This document shows, piece after piece, positions 1 to 10,170 of a DNA stretch of 64,000 bases. The notes under the pieces are model-generated. The model searched no databases, was not told the DNA's origin, and saw only the letters and a list, made by a program, of their open reading frames with translations. The translations under genes and the position numbers were made by a program. The stretch's first letter is position 1. Each line of letters starts with the position of its first letter. Origin of the DNA: Hyparrhenia diplandra (taxonomy: Eukaryota > Streptophyta > Magnoliopsida > Poales > Poaceae). The stretch lies in NCBI GenBank assembly GCA_015847255.1, contig JADLZK010001918.1, positions 992,001 to 1,056,000 on the forward strand, given 5' to 3'.

Positions 1-88
1 ACATATATTTTAAGTAATTGTTGGTCAAAGGTTATAAAGTTTGACTTTCCCCGGTCAAAATATGCTTATCATTTCTGGACGGAGGGAG
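1..88. mobile_element. Stowaway-type MITE, terminal part
   Basis: The segment ends in ttctggacggagggag followed by TA (89-90), the classic Tc1/Mariner-like Stowaway terminus with its TA target site. The preceding ggtcaaa and tttgac motifs are typical of the subterminal region of grass Stowaway elements. The other terminus lies left of the window, so length and orientation cannot be fixed. Confidence 0.8.
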
Positions 89-349
89 TATAACGTAAGG
101 TACTAGTCCTCTAGGTGAACCATACATCTTCTCAATTGCTTCGCAGGACAGCGCAATACCATACTTAACAGCAGACCCAACATGCGCATATTGGTTTTTT
201 TTTAAAGAACAGGAGTGGAGGAGCCCCTACTGATTGAATTAAAAAACAAATGTCTTTACAACAAAGCTCAAGAAACATAAAAAGTACAGAAAAAGATTAA
301 AAAGATTACACAAAGAGGTGTATCCATTGATCTAAGCGAGCCGAAAGGG

Positions 350-1050
350 ATGGATTGGCTCTGAGCTTAATCATAGCCAGCACCTTCTTGAAAGTTCGCT
401 TCACGGAGGGCGGGGAATGTCGGAGATGCCTGAAGATGCTATCACTCCTCACGTCCAAATAACAAAGAAACCCAACTCTTGATGCATCCCATCCCTATCA
501 TTAGACATTTATTCAATGGTCACCATTGAATTCGTAGGTGGCCCCCGTCATCTCATTCCACTCTTGAGTTGCAATAGTTTGCTTTTATGTTTCTACTTTG
601 CATCGGGTAGCTATTTAAAAGTGTTACCCTTGAGGATGTGTAAAGGCAAAACGGCGCTCGAATATTCCTAGAATATGATTGTTTACCCTACCTACCTTTA
701 CCTAGGCTATAAATGGTATGACACTGTCTTTGATTTGACACCTTAAATAATACAACTCTTATATTTCCAATGCCGCATCATGTTCACATGGGTTTGAATC
801 TCTAACTCAACAAAGACAGAACTAAACACGCACCCACAATCACAACAACACAACACTGGATAGCGCATCCTGCCTCCGCCCCTGGTGCTAATGATTTGAT
901 CAACTGATCTATGTTAGCACAGTAGATAGTTGGAAGACGAATTTGGAGAACTATGGAAACAAAGCATTTGGACCCCCGAACTTCACAATTGATGAATATA
1001 ACCTAACAGAACTAACAACGGTATAGATGACCATGCACCGCTAAATACAG
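350..1050. repeat. Tandem-array unit, block P, copy 1
   Basis: A non-coding block containing gatgcatcccatccctat near 481, a run ending gttacccttgaggatgtgtaaagg near 625, and cctaggctataaatgg near 700. The same ordered motifs recur near 3629, 6325, 13087 and 19290, so this is one copy of a local repeat. The TATA-like ctataaat makes it look like promoter sequence, but no reading frame follows. No known family is recognised. Confidence 0.65.
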
Positions 1051-1142
1051 CTCATACCCAAAAATTCCAACGGAAAAACAAGAAAAAGGCACCCAGCAAG
1101 CACAACACACAACTAGAGAGCAAATGAAACTTGAATCCACCC

Positions 1143-1147
1143 AATGT
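1143..1147. repeat. Target-site duplication AATGT (left)
   Basis: These five bases directly precede the TRIM and are repeated exactly at 1817-1821, immediately after its last base. Confidence 0.9.
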
Positions 1148-1398
1148 TGTAACACCCGACCCAATTTGGATATGGCCTAGTAGGGCCTTATGGGTGCAAG
1201 AGTGCACATGTTTAGTACCACCTTGCTGGTTAAGCAAGGGTGGAGCCAACTTATAAGCCTTTGCGTTCCAGCCATATTACCTTCGGGTTAACCCTTTTAC
1301 ACGAAGCGAGGACGAAAGTGTAAGCAAGGTGCTATGTTTACGCGTGCGCGCCCCTCGGAAGGGATGTGCGGTGCGGCTTTGGAGGGCAGGGTGTCACA
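1148..1398 (+). repeat. TRIM 5' LTR
   Basis: Direct copy of 1561-1816 with a few substitutions and short indels. It begins TGTAACACCC and ends TCACA. Confidence 0.92.
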
Positions 1399-1400
1399 AA

Positions 1401-1412
1401 TGGTATCGAGCC
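1401..1412 (+). other. TRIM primer-binding site (iMet type)
   Basis: TGGTATCGAGCC lies two bases after the 5' LTR. It matches the usual plant initiator-Met primer site TGGTATCAGAGCC with one base missing. Confidence 0.8.
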
Positions 1413-1560
1413 GACCCTTGCGGTTTCACGGGCTGGTGCAGTCGCAGTTGTTCGGGCATGGCATACATGTGCCGACACTAGATGCACAGACGTGGCCAAG
1501 AGGGGAGGTCCTGGTTAAGTTGGCGCTCGACGAGGACGTCGAGTCCTTTGAGGGGGTGTA

Positions 1561-1816
1561 TGTAACACCCTAATCTAATTTGGATATGGCCCAAGTGGGG
1601 CCCTATGGGTGCAGAGTGCACATGTTTAGTACCACCTTGCTGGTTAAGCAAGGGTGGAGCCAACTTATAAGCCTTTATGCGTCCAGCCATATCACCTTCG
1701 GGTTAACCCTTTTACACAAAGCGAGGACGAAAGTGTAAGCAAGGTGCTATGTGTACGCCGTGGCGCCCCTCGGAAGGGCAGTGCGGTGCGGCTTTGGAGG
1801 GCAATGGGGTGTCACA
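1561..1816 (+). repeat. TRIM 3' LTR
   Basis: It is preceded by the purine tract gagggggtgta (1550-1560) and followed by the duplication AATGT (1817-1821). Confidence 0.92.
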
Positions 1817-1848
1817 AATGTTCCCAAGAATTCTAACAACATCACTTC

Positions 1849-2430
1849 CACTACTACAAAAATAATTTTACAAGACACACTATAATAATTAACCGTGGCT
1901 GATTAACTGTGGCGGTCCTTTTAAATAATCCCGCCACCAAAAATCAGCCCATTTATGGTGGTGGTCATGTTAAAGAACGTCGACTTGGTTAATCCGACCG
2001 AGCCCATTTAGGCCCATGTTTGCCCGATATCATCGTCCAAATATCAATATGGACACATATGGTATCCTCTCATCCTCACCCACTCCTTCTCGACTCCTTT
2101 TGACTTGATCCATCGGCGTACCATGCCCGATGTTTTTTGCGCCTAACGCTTCCTCCCCGTCACCATGCCCAACCCCTCCTCAGCAGCTATGTCGGCACTC
2201 TCCTCCCTCTTTTCTCTCTCCTCTCCCGTCCCTCCATGACAACGCTCTTTCTCACGATGGCGCTCCTTCCCGCGGCTAGATCCCGTCACGGAGGTGGCGT
2301 GAGGGACTCTAGCTTGCAGTATGGTGGCGGCATGGAGGGCCCGGCGGCATGGATCAGATGCAAGGAGGAGGTATGCCCTAGTCCTCTCTCTTAGATCCGT
2401 GTAAATCCATCACTGACCCTAGCTCCCTTG
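1849..2430. mobile_element. CACTA-type terminus and subterminal region, partial
   Basis: CACTACTACAAAAATAAT at 1849 is a typical CACTA-superfamily terminal inverted repeat. It is followed by subterminal inverted motifs around gtggcgg and ccgccacc (about 1905-1965), then a GC-richer stretch (2120-2420) with a possible leader-like character. No matching inverted terminus was found downstream, so this is either truncated or a solo end. The right boundary is approximate; array-like sequence (tttggaatacattgtggaat) resumes near 2450. Confidence 0.55.
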
Positions 2431-2939
2431 CAGATGCGCGACGGTGTAGGTCCTTTGGAATACATTGTGGAATATTGCCCTTTGTTACAAGAATATGTAG
2501 TCCGTTTATGTCAGTAGGGCAAATTTATTCAGCCTAGTTGGTTATGATTTTTCCCGAGCTACGACAACAACAGGTGCAGCTGTAAATGTCTTTTATTCAA
2601 TCAATGAGTATAAATATGTGCAGGGAGAATATCCATCCATTATTCATCACACTTTTTATTGTCATAGTCTATACATGCAGTCCGCGAACCCCCAAAGAAC
2701 CAAATTTATTATGCTAAAATAAAGGAACCAAATTTAAGCCATACAAATACCAGAAACCTGGAAAAGTAACTAGTAGCCTATATATTATTTGAACAGCGTA
2801 CAACCATCCGACAAAAATGAATTTCTGAAGCATATCATAACAATGGATAACTTGGCCTCCATCATCGCAAAAGATCTAAATCGAGACCTTGCCCAATGCT
2901 TACAGAGCATCTCCCATCTGATCTGGCTTATTTTTACAT
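2431..2939. other. Non-coding stretch, nothing specific recognised
   Basis: AT-rich sequence without a credible reading frame. One segment (about 2455-2480) resembles 4005-4030, so it probably belongs to the local repeat array. Confidence 0.5.
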
Positions 2940-3830
2940 AAAAATCCCAAATTGACATCATCCTTCTATGAAATAGAAGTGGAGGCAAAGACATATTACT
3001 TGCGGCAAGAACTAAAGTCTAAGAGTTAAGACAAGACATAAAAATCCTTCCATGCTCACCAGATCATGCAACACCGGCCACTGGCTGCATCAACAAAAAC
3101 CCTCCTCTTTTGGTGTTATATTGGTTGGAACAGATCATGCAAGACATTGCTGCGTACTCACATGGCACCTGAGATATCGTGTAGAGCACATGGTGGAATA
3201 AGCCAGCCGTGCCAACATGCAACACACCAAACAGAGGTGCAAGCCATGGCGAGGAGAAAGCAGATGAATACACACTGTTTCATCAAATTAAGCATTAATT
3301 TGAAGTCATTGCGCTAATATTAATTTATCTCAATCCTCAACTGCTAATGTTGTTTCATTGTTTTCTCTTTTCCAAACAAGAGATCTGTCTATGGTGAGTA
3401 ACTGCAGGGAAAACTACAAACGTGTTACTAAGCAAAAGATCAATAGTTCATACAGTACAGTTTCTAGGCAAAGATCGAGGAAGTGGAAGATGCATAGTGC
3501 TACATGAATAACTCTACATCAGGGCCAGGACTTTTGTGTTGCTTCGCTGATTAACGGAACCCAAATTCCTAGGCTCATTGGTTACCAATCGCACTCGGGA
3601 CAGTGCGGTAACTCGATGTTTAACTGCTGATGCATCCCATCCCTATTATTCGACAACTCTCTTTGGTGGTCACCATGAATTCCTATGGCAGTCCATGTGC
3701 CCATGTCTATCTTATAGTTTCTCTTGTGTGTTCCTACTTTGCACAGGAAGCAAATGTGGTTTTGATGCCCTCGAAATGGTGCAGCTATATATACAATGTT
3801 CCGTCCATTGGGCATAGCACAACACTTTTT
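2940..3830. repeat. Tandem-array unit, copy 2 (blocks Q-R-P complete)
   Basis: Block Q (about 2940-3270) holds gcatcaacaaaaaccctcctc and gtgtagagcacatggtgg. Block R (about 3340-3560) holds tgttttctcttttccaaacaag, a run ending in ctaagcaaa, and cttttgtgttgcttcgctg. Block P (about 3565-3830) holds gatgcatcccatccctatta (3629) and gctatatatacaatgttccg. The three blocks recur in this order at 6180-13470 and 16560-19700. No TE lies inside this unit, so it best shows the undisturbed arrangement. No coding potential was found. Confidence 0.65.
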
Positions 3831-4370
3831 TTTTTTTTTTGGTAAAGAGCATCACAATCAGCTTTATTGGTGAACATGTTCTCAAAAAAAAAATATTGGT
3901 GAAGATAAGCTGTTTTGAAAAGGTTATTCGGCAAAACAGCTTCATATGATTGACCAAATGAAAGAAATTACTAAAATGCCCTTTCAATTTAGGTACTATT
4001 TTGCTTTGGAAGACATTGTGGAATATTGGTGCACTCACATTGCTACCTACTGAGATTGTCTTCAGCTCATGCAGGAATCAGCAAAAAGCCAAGTATGAAG
4101 GGGGGTGGGGACCTAGCACCGATGTACTGTTCTGGCCTAGTTGACAGGTGTGGTAATTGCACCAATACTACCCTAGTTGTTTCACTCCAGATGCAATTAC
4201 TCTAAATTATTTGATTGTTTTCTCTCTTGCGAACAAGAGAAGAACATGCCTCGCAGGAAATTGCAGCATTGCAGGAAACGACAAACTAGATACATATGGA
4301 ACAGATCGTCCTATCAACCAATCATACTATTGCCAGGAAACAGAAGATGCACAGTGCTAAGTGATTAAAT
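3831..4370. repeat. Tandem-array fragment (Q/R-like), copy 3
   Basis: Starts with a poly-T run and contains ggcctagttgacagg (about 4135), matching the Q-R junction seen at 6945. An R-like stretch follows (about 4200-4340, ttgattgttttctctcttgc, later gatgcacagtgctaa). It is more diverged than the other copies. Confidence 0.5.
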
Positions 4371-5750
4371 TTGGTCTTAAATATCAGAATTGTCAACCAA
4401 GTGATGGAATAATAGTCTGATCCTATTCTAGCATAGTGCGGTATTTCGTTCATAGTTGCTCAGCTATCGCTGGCCAAGAGAACAAAATTCTTACAATGTG
4501 CGACCTTACACTAATGATATTGGGGCCTTGCAGAAATGGAGATGACAACAATGGCCAGATCAGCTGAGGCTCAACCTCCTGATGTATCGCATTCCGAACA
4601 GGAAAGAACCTCACCAATAATTTCCATTGATTTAGCTTGCTACTGTCAGTCTGCCATGATATATTTCTGCATACTCATATAAATCATCTCCTCCTGAGTT
4701 CCAGCATATGAACCATTGCACACAAAAGGAAAGGATTTTTTTTCTTTGGGTGTTGTCACTATTGCTACAGGAAGAAATTGATTTCTTCTATCCCTTTAGG
4801 GTATAGCTTTATAGGACAGCATGTGTGTCTTACGGCACTCTCACAATTGTATAACCATTGACAATATATGATGCTATTGGACTCACTCATCGCCAACGTT
4901 GTTTCCCGTGATTTAGTAGACAATAAGCACCACTCTATACTACAAAGCCTTCGATGGGTGTAGCTTTATAGGCATACACAGTGAATAATTCGGCTTCTAA
5001 TTTACACAAGGATTTACCAGCCAGGTAGGTATATTATATAGAATGAAATACACTTGCGGTCATGTTGTGAACTTTCGATAAACAATTTGGGTCATCAAAT
5101 CTCTTGTGTGGTTTCTTTGTTCGCTTGTTTCTTTCCCTGGTCGAGATTGTTGACTGCTAGGATGAGTGATGCAGTCCCCCAAATGGTTGGTTTTGGGCCT
5201 AGTTTCTACTTAAAACAGTGCAGGGCACTTGTACTTTTATTTTCTGTGTATAATAAAATTGTGGCAAAACCTTCTCCGTCGCTAATGGCAAGAAAAATCA
5301 ATGCAGAGGAACTTAACTCAATGCATATACATTTCTGACAACGAGAGTATTACATAACTCAGACGATGTGAGAATAGTATGTGGTACCCGGAGTACATCT
5401 AAGTGCTTGTAACACTACTTTTTATCCAGAATTAAAGTTCACTAAACATTAAAAAGAATTTTGAATTTTGAATATAATAGATCAATAGATCATGTTATAC
5501 CAACTAGTACAAACTTTTTAGAGTCAAGGGGGATGCCCCACCTGATTATTTTATATTTGGCCCATAAATAGCCTGTGAGAGTGTACATATTACATCTCAC
5601 CAGTTACCATAGTCGAAGTGGACATAGGAAGTTGTACATACGGAATTTCTTATTTTCTACCTAAGCTCATGGAATTTAAGCCATTGCTGCTTTGACCAAC
5701 TAGTTGCTAAGCAAAGAGGAAATAAAAATGCACAGTGATGACTAATTAAG
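4371..5750. other. Non-coding stretch, no feature recognised
   Basis: AT-rich with only short, non-conserved open frames. I see no terminal repeats, RNA gene or conserved domain here. Confidence 0.5.
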
Positions 5751-6960
5751 TATACTTCGTCCGACGGAAGCCATAACACTCGGTCTTCTGCATTTCTTCA
5801 ATGGATAACTGAACCATATTCCCATTCTCGACACAACAATTCCACCTTTAACTCGCACCGAGCATCATCACAACATCTCCACCTTTAACTGCTGACGCAT
5901 CCCAACCACATCCCTATTGTCAGACAGTCCATTCCATACGTATAAATGCTAAATTAAGGCTTGAATATGATTGGTTGAGTCGAGAGCAGATGATGTAGTC
6001 TAGACTATGGGTAGTGTTGGGAAAATTGGTTTCGTTGCGTCAAAAGATCATGACATTTGGAAAGTACCCTGAAAAGATCGACATCCATCACCCAATATAC
6101 CACTGAAAGAGTAGATCCTTAACTAAAGATAGCATTTCCTCACGGTGGTCGCTGTTGTCGTGAATCCCTCCTTCCAGGCACCTTTCATTGTCAATCTGCT
6201 GTTGCCGTAAGCTCATGTCAGATGATCCATGCACGTTTCCACACAAGGCACGGGTCTCGTGTGCCACTGGCAGTGGACGGAGGTGAGCCAGCTTCTAAAT
6301 GATGAAGAGAGTCTCAATCTTTGCTGATGCATCCCATCCCTATTATTAGACAAATCTTCTGTCGTGGCCACTGAATTCCTAGTGTCAGCCCATCATATAC
6401 TCATCACCCTCTCCAGTTTCAGACTAGCGGATTCTACGTGTGGTGTCTGAACTATAGTTTTTCTTGTGTGTTTCCACATTGCACTAAGACACAAAATGGT
6501 GCAGCTACATATTGCTGTCCTCGAAATGCTGCTGCTATATATGGAGTGTTACCCTTGAGGTTGTGTAAAGACCAAAAGGCCCTCGAGTATTCTCGAATAT
6601 AATTATTGAGTCGACTGTCCAGGCATGATGCAATTTAGACATATGGGTGTTGGCCGTACCTAGGCTAATAAGATATTGTATATGATTTGACATTTTAGAA
6701 AATCAAACCTTTAATGTCTTGTTTTATTACTTGTTAACCCAGCACCCTACTGAATAAGTTGCTTGGTCGATGCATGTTTCAATCTCATGTGGTCCTTAGT
6801 TGGGGTGCATCTAAACTAAACAGGGCGTGTATGTGCGTTATTGGATGAAAGTATGAAGGAGATCGTGTAGAGCACATGCTGGGATCAGCCAGCTCTGTGC
6901 CTTCGCGCTAGCAAAGCTGAACACGCCAGGAACACTCCTGCAATACTTGCCTAGTTGTTG
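5751..6960. repeat. Tandem-array units, copies 3-4 (P, P, then Q)
   Basis: A partial P block (about 5760-6000, gctgacgcatcccaacc) is followed by a full P block (6310-6760; gctgatgcatcccatcccta, gagtgttacccttgagg, gaccaaaaggccctcgagt, cagcaccctactgaataag). Block Q (about 6850-6960) carries gtgtagagcacatgctggga and gcctagttgttgac. The R block that should follow is displaced to 12776 by the Gypsy insertion at 6995. Confidence 0.65.
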
Positions 6961-6989
6961 ACTTTGTACAGGTACCATGATGCAATTCA

Positions 6990-6994
6990 CTCAT
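6990..6994. repeat. Target-site duplication CTCAT (left)
   Basis: Directly precedes the Gypsy element and is repeated exactly at 12771-12775. Confidence 0.9.
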
Positions 6995-7667
6995 TGTCAG
7001 ATTCCGGTAAGATTGGGCCGGAATTGACATGTGTTCCTCGTTCGACGAAGCTTCTGAGATGGTGTACGGGGCCGCAGCTTCTCGCCGGGCGGCGACAGCG
7101 CGGCACGAGCGTCGAGGTAGAGGGGAGGAGCCGTGGCGTGGAGGGGCGTGGCGTGGCGCGTGGCGGGGCGGGCGCAGGTCGGGGGCAGGGCAGGGCAGCA
7201 GCGGCGGTTGCGAAGAGCTGAAGGTGAAAGATATTTTTATTTTGCTTGCTTAGAGCAACTCCAACAGGCCCCTCACTCAGGCCCCAATAGTTAAATTTAG
7301 GTGGTGAATCAAAAACACAGGTCCAACAGGCCCCTACTAGCCCACCTAAATTTCGGTGGGCACCAAAATCCCCGCCCACCACCCATTTCAAGGTGCTCTG
7401 GGCCAAGCCCGAAACCGCAGTTCCGTCTGGTTTTTCCCCCGCGTGGAATCTCCCCCCTCGCCACCCCGCCCGCCCCCGCGCGGCAATTTCTGCTATTTCC
7501 CGGCGCGCACCGCTAGGGTTCGCAGCACGCCGCCAGTGTCTCCACCGCTCGCCACGCGGCTACACAGTCACCCGCCTCTTCCCTTCCCGCTCCTCCCAGG
7601 CGTTGAGGAAGACGGGCTGGCAACGGCATCGAGGAAGACGGGCCGGCAGCGAGTTCCCCTGGTTCCA

Positions 7668-9400
7668 ATGACTCCCGGCAACACGGACTCTCTGCCAGCT
7701 TCCGCAACTCCTCCCGGACCCAGCCCCTTCCGGAGACCAGACCATCCCACTCCAGTTTCTGAAGCTGCACACGAAAGTAAGTTCTGAAGCTGCAGTTTTT
7801 TTTCCTAATCGTTTCCTACTAGGCTGCTTGGATAGGTCTGTCTGAAGCTGCAGATTTTTTTTTTCCATTCGATGTGAATTTGTAGATCCAATCGGCTGCT
7901 TGGATAGGTCTGTCTGAAGTTGCAGATTTTTTTTCCATTAGATGTGAATTTGTAGATCCAATCGGCTGCTTGGATAGGTGTGTCTGAAACTGCAGTTTTT
8001 TTTTTTTTTTTCAAATCGTTTCCTACTAGGCTACTACTAGTATATTGCTGCATATCGTTTATGAAGATCCAATCGACACACCTTCAAATCGTTTCTGAAG
8101 CTGTAGATTGTTTTTTTGGTCAGCACATGTTGTTTTTGGTACTAGGCCACTAGTATATTGCTATGATAATTCGAAGGTGTGTCACAGTTCCCTACTAGTA
8201 ATCTGCTGCAGTACTTCAATGGCAAAATGAATTGAACATGCAGTTCCTTGATTTTTTTTTCAGTGTGGGTTATGTTGCCATATTGCAGCAGGTTGTTGCC
8301 TGGGTGCTCAGTTCATGAATTATGTGTTCTTTTGTGCAGTTTGTGATATGCCGCAGGAAGGTCCTCGGTCACGGATGATGTCCAATGAAACTGACATTGA
8401 CGACATTAGAATCTTACTGAGTCCACCTAGTGAACCAAAAAGGAAGGCAGCCCGTGCTGCCAACTATTCTTATGATGAAGACATCCAGTTGTGTGAATCA
8501 TGGGAGAACATAAGTATGGATCCTATCACTGGAAATGAGCAACCTGGAAAGGCCTATTGGAAGAGAATTCATGATAATTTCCATGCCAACAGAAAATTTG
8601 CATCTGATAGGAATATAAATTCTCTAGAGCATAGGTGGGCAATAATTCATAAAGAATGCCAGAAGTTTCAAGGCTTATTTGAGGAGGTGGAGCGTCTTCA
8701 TCCTAGTGGAGTGCCATACCAGGAATATGTAAGAATTTTATTAGCTGCTACATTCTTATTGGTTGCATCATCATTTGATTTTTTTTAAAAATTGTTGCAT
8801 CTTTAATTTCAGGTGCAACTAGCTCAAAAATCATATGCCGGTGGAAAGAAGAAGCAAGGGTTTCCTTTCCTTCATTGTTGGGAGCAGATTAGGCACAGTG
8901 AGAAATTTGTGTCCCCTGTCACCAACAAAAGGCCTAGAGAAAGCAATTCACCACCAGGAAATGTGTTTGATGTAGAAGATGGTGAAAGTATAAAGAGCCA
9001 AAACCCTGACTCTAGTATTCCTAGCAGTAAAAGGCCTATGGGAAGGAAGCAAGCTAAGGAGAAGCTGAAGAAAGGAGGAGAACAAATGGATTATAGTTTG
9101 CTACAGAAATTTCATGCAGATAAAGAGAAAGTTAGAGAGGATAGGTGGCTGGAGAACAAGATGATGCAAGAGCGTAGATTAGCACTTGAAGAGCGCAAGA
9201 TTGCAAATGAGGAGGACAAGACACTATTTCAGAAAGAACAACAAATTATGTTTTGTGACCTTGACAAATTAGACCCCTCTCAAAAGACATATGTGATAGC
9301 AATGAGGGCTCAAATTGCAGCTCAAAAGATGGCAGCCTTCAACAACACTTTTGGTGGCAGCAGTGGAGGAAATGAAGCTTGTGGCGGAGGAGAAATTTAA
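7668..9400 (+). CDS. PIF/Harbinger ORF1: Myb/SANT-like DNA-binding protein (3 exons)
   Basis: Proposed exons are 7668-7776, 8340-8728 and 8813-9400. Donors (gtaagt at 7777, gtaaga at 8729) and acceptors (tgtgcag, atttcag) are canonical and keep one frame of 361 residues ending in TAA. The N-terminal part is proline-rich. From about residue 70 comes a basic KRKAAR stretch and a Myb/SANT-like (trihelix-type) domain with YSYDEDIQLCESWENISMD and YWKRIHDNF. The C-terminal part is charged and probably coiled-coil (QERRLALEERKIANEED), like the NAM-associated domain of plant ORF1 proteins. In related elements ORF1 helps the transposase bind and enter the nucleus. The exon-1 start is inferred; ATG 8348 is a shorter alternative. 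Grass databases often mislabel such proteins as glutathione S-transferase T3-like. This is the only intact-looking gene in the window. Confidence 0.8.
7788..8100 (+). repeat. Tandem ~70-bp repeats in intron 1 of the PIF gene
   Basis: About three imperfect copies, each with gctgcttggataggt, tgtctgaa(g/a)(c/t)tgcag, a T-run, and gatgtgaatttgtagatcc. They lie wholly inside the predicted first intron. Confidence 0.75.
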
Positions 9401-9815
9401 TAATGATATGGTGAACTGTAGTAGACATATGTGATGGCCAATGCAACTTGTTGGCTTGCAACTCTAGTTTAAGATTATTGTAGCTCTAGTCTTTTGAACT
9501 ATCACTGCAACTCTAGTCTTTTGATATCATCAAATTTGGACCAAATTTATGTTTGAATTTAAATTGGAATATTTCTGTTTTTTATTATTTTCAGCATGGT
9601 ATTTTCTTGATATAGTTTATATAAGTTATTGTGCAATATGATATTCTCTAATACATATGTATATGGTTTATGAGAAAATAGAGGGGATTAAGAAGTAGGG
9701 GTCCTATTTTGGGGGCTTGCTGGAGTTCAGACTAGAAAATAGAGACCCCAAAAGTAGGGAAGCACCCAAATACAAAGTAGGGGCTCTATTTTTGGGGCTA
9801 CTCTTGGAGTTGCTC
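9401..9815 (+). other. 3' region of the PIF element
   Basis: Non-coding sequence between the ORF1 stop codon and the terminal repeat. The last 150 bases contain several copies of gtaggggct/ctattttgggg-like motifs, typical subterminal repeats. Confidence 0.6.
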
Positions 9816-10170
9816 TTATCCCCTACAGTTACATGCCTCTTGCTTATATAGCCCGACTTGTGGGACTTGTAATCTAAGCAATCTCTATAAGGTTTCCTTT
9901 ATATGATTGGAATATCTTTCACAATCCGAATTTATTCTTTCCTAATAAGGGTCTCCCTTATAGATGAGATATCCCCTTGCACACAAAAATTACCTAAGAT
10001 AATCCTAACTTGAATATGAAGCAAACACGGAATCGTGCGGGAGAGGGAAGGCGATGGTGGTGGGGGCCGCCCCCCGCCCCCCCCGCGCCCTCCCGGCCCC
10101 TCCTAGGCGGCGACATTGCGGTTTGGCCCATCTAGCCACTCTCGGGGTGGTCCAATTCTGGTTCAGGACA

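Larger units (their letters stand above)
1148..1816 (+). mobile_element. TRIM: miniature LTR retrotransposon, 669 bp, complete
   Basis: Two direct LTR-like repeats (1148-1398, 251 bp; 1561-1816, 256 bp) both begin TGTAACACCC and end GTGTCACA, giving the TG...CA termini of LTRs. They flank a 162-bp interior. The interior starts two bases after the left repeat with TGGTATCGAGCC, close to the initiator-Met tRNA primer-binding site, and ends with a purine-rich gagggggtgta as polypurine tract. A 5-bp duplication AATGT flanks the whole. There is no gag or pol, so movement would need proteins from another element. Size and structure match terminal-repeat retrotransposons in miniature. Short open frames inside it are not genes. 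Confidence 0.93.
7253..9815 (+). mobile_element. PIF/Harbinger element, 2563 bp, with ORF1 only
   Basis: The left end GAGCAACTCCAACAGGCCCC and the inverted right end ggagttgctc form a terminal inverted repeat with 12 perfectly matching bases. A TTA duplication flanks it (7250-7252 and 9816-9818), as expected for PIF/Harbinger. The interior has one spliced gene for the Myb-like ORF1 protein and no DDE transposase, so the element cannot move alone. It sits inside an LTR, which makes it younger than that Gypsy element. An hAT origin is unlikely because those make 8-bp duplications. Confidence 0.88.
6995..10170 (-). repeat. 3' LTR of the minus-strand Gypsy, split by a PIF element
   Basis: The two pieces are 6995-7252 and 9816-10170. 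They align end to end with 12201-12770 once the PIF element and one TTA copy are removed; for example ttgcttatatagcccgact occurs in both. Confidence 0.88.

Noticed and set aside
1401..1415. tRNA gene fragment
   Set aside because: The tRNA-complementary stretch is a retrotransposon primer-binding site; no cloverleaf is present. The same holds at 12187, 29650, 36296, 39767, 50325 and 61986.
1334..1836. Frames of 60-79 codons
   Set aside because: They fall across TRIM LTRs and interior; structure explains the sequence without a gene.
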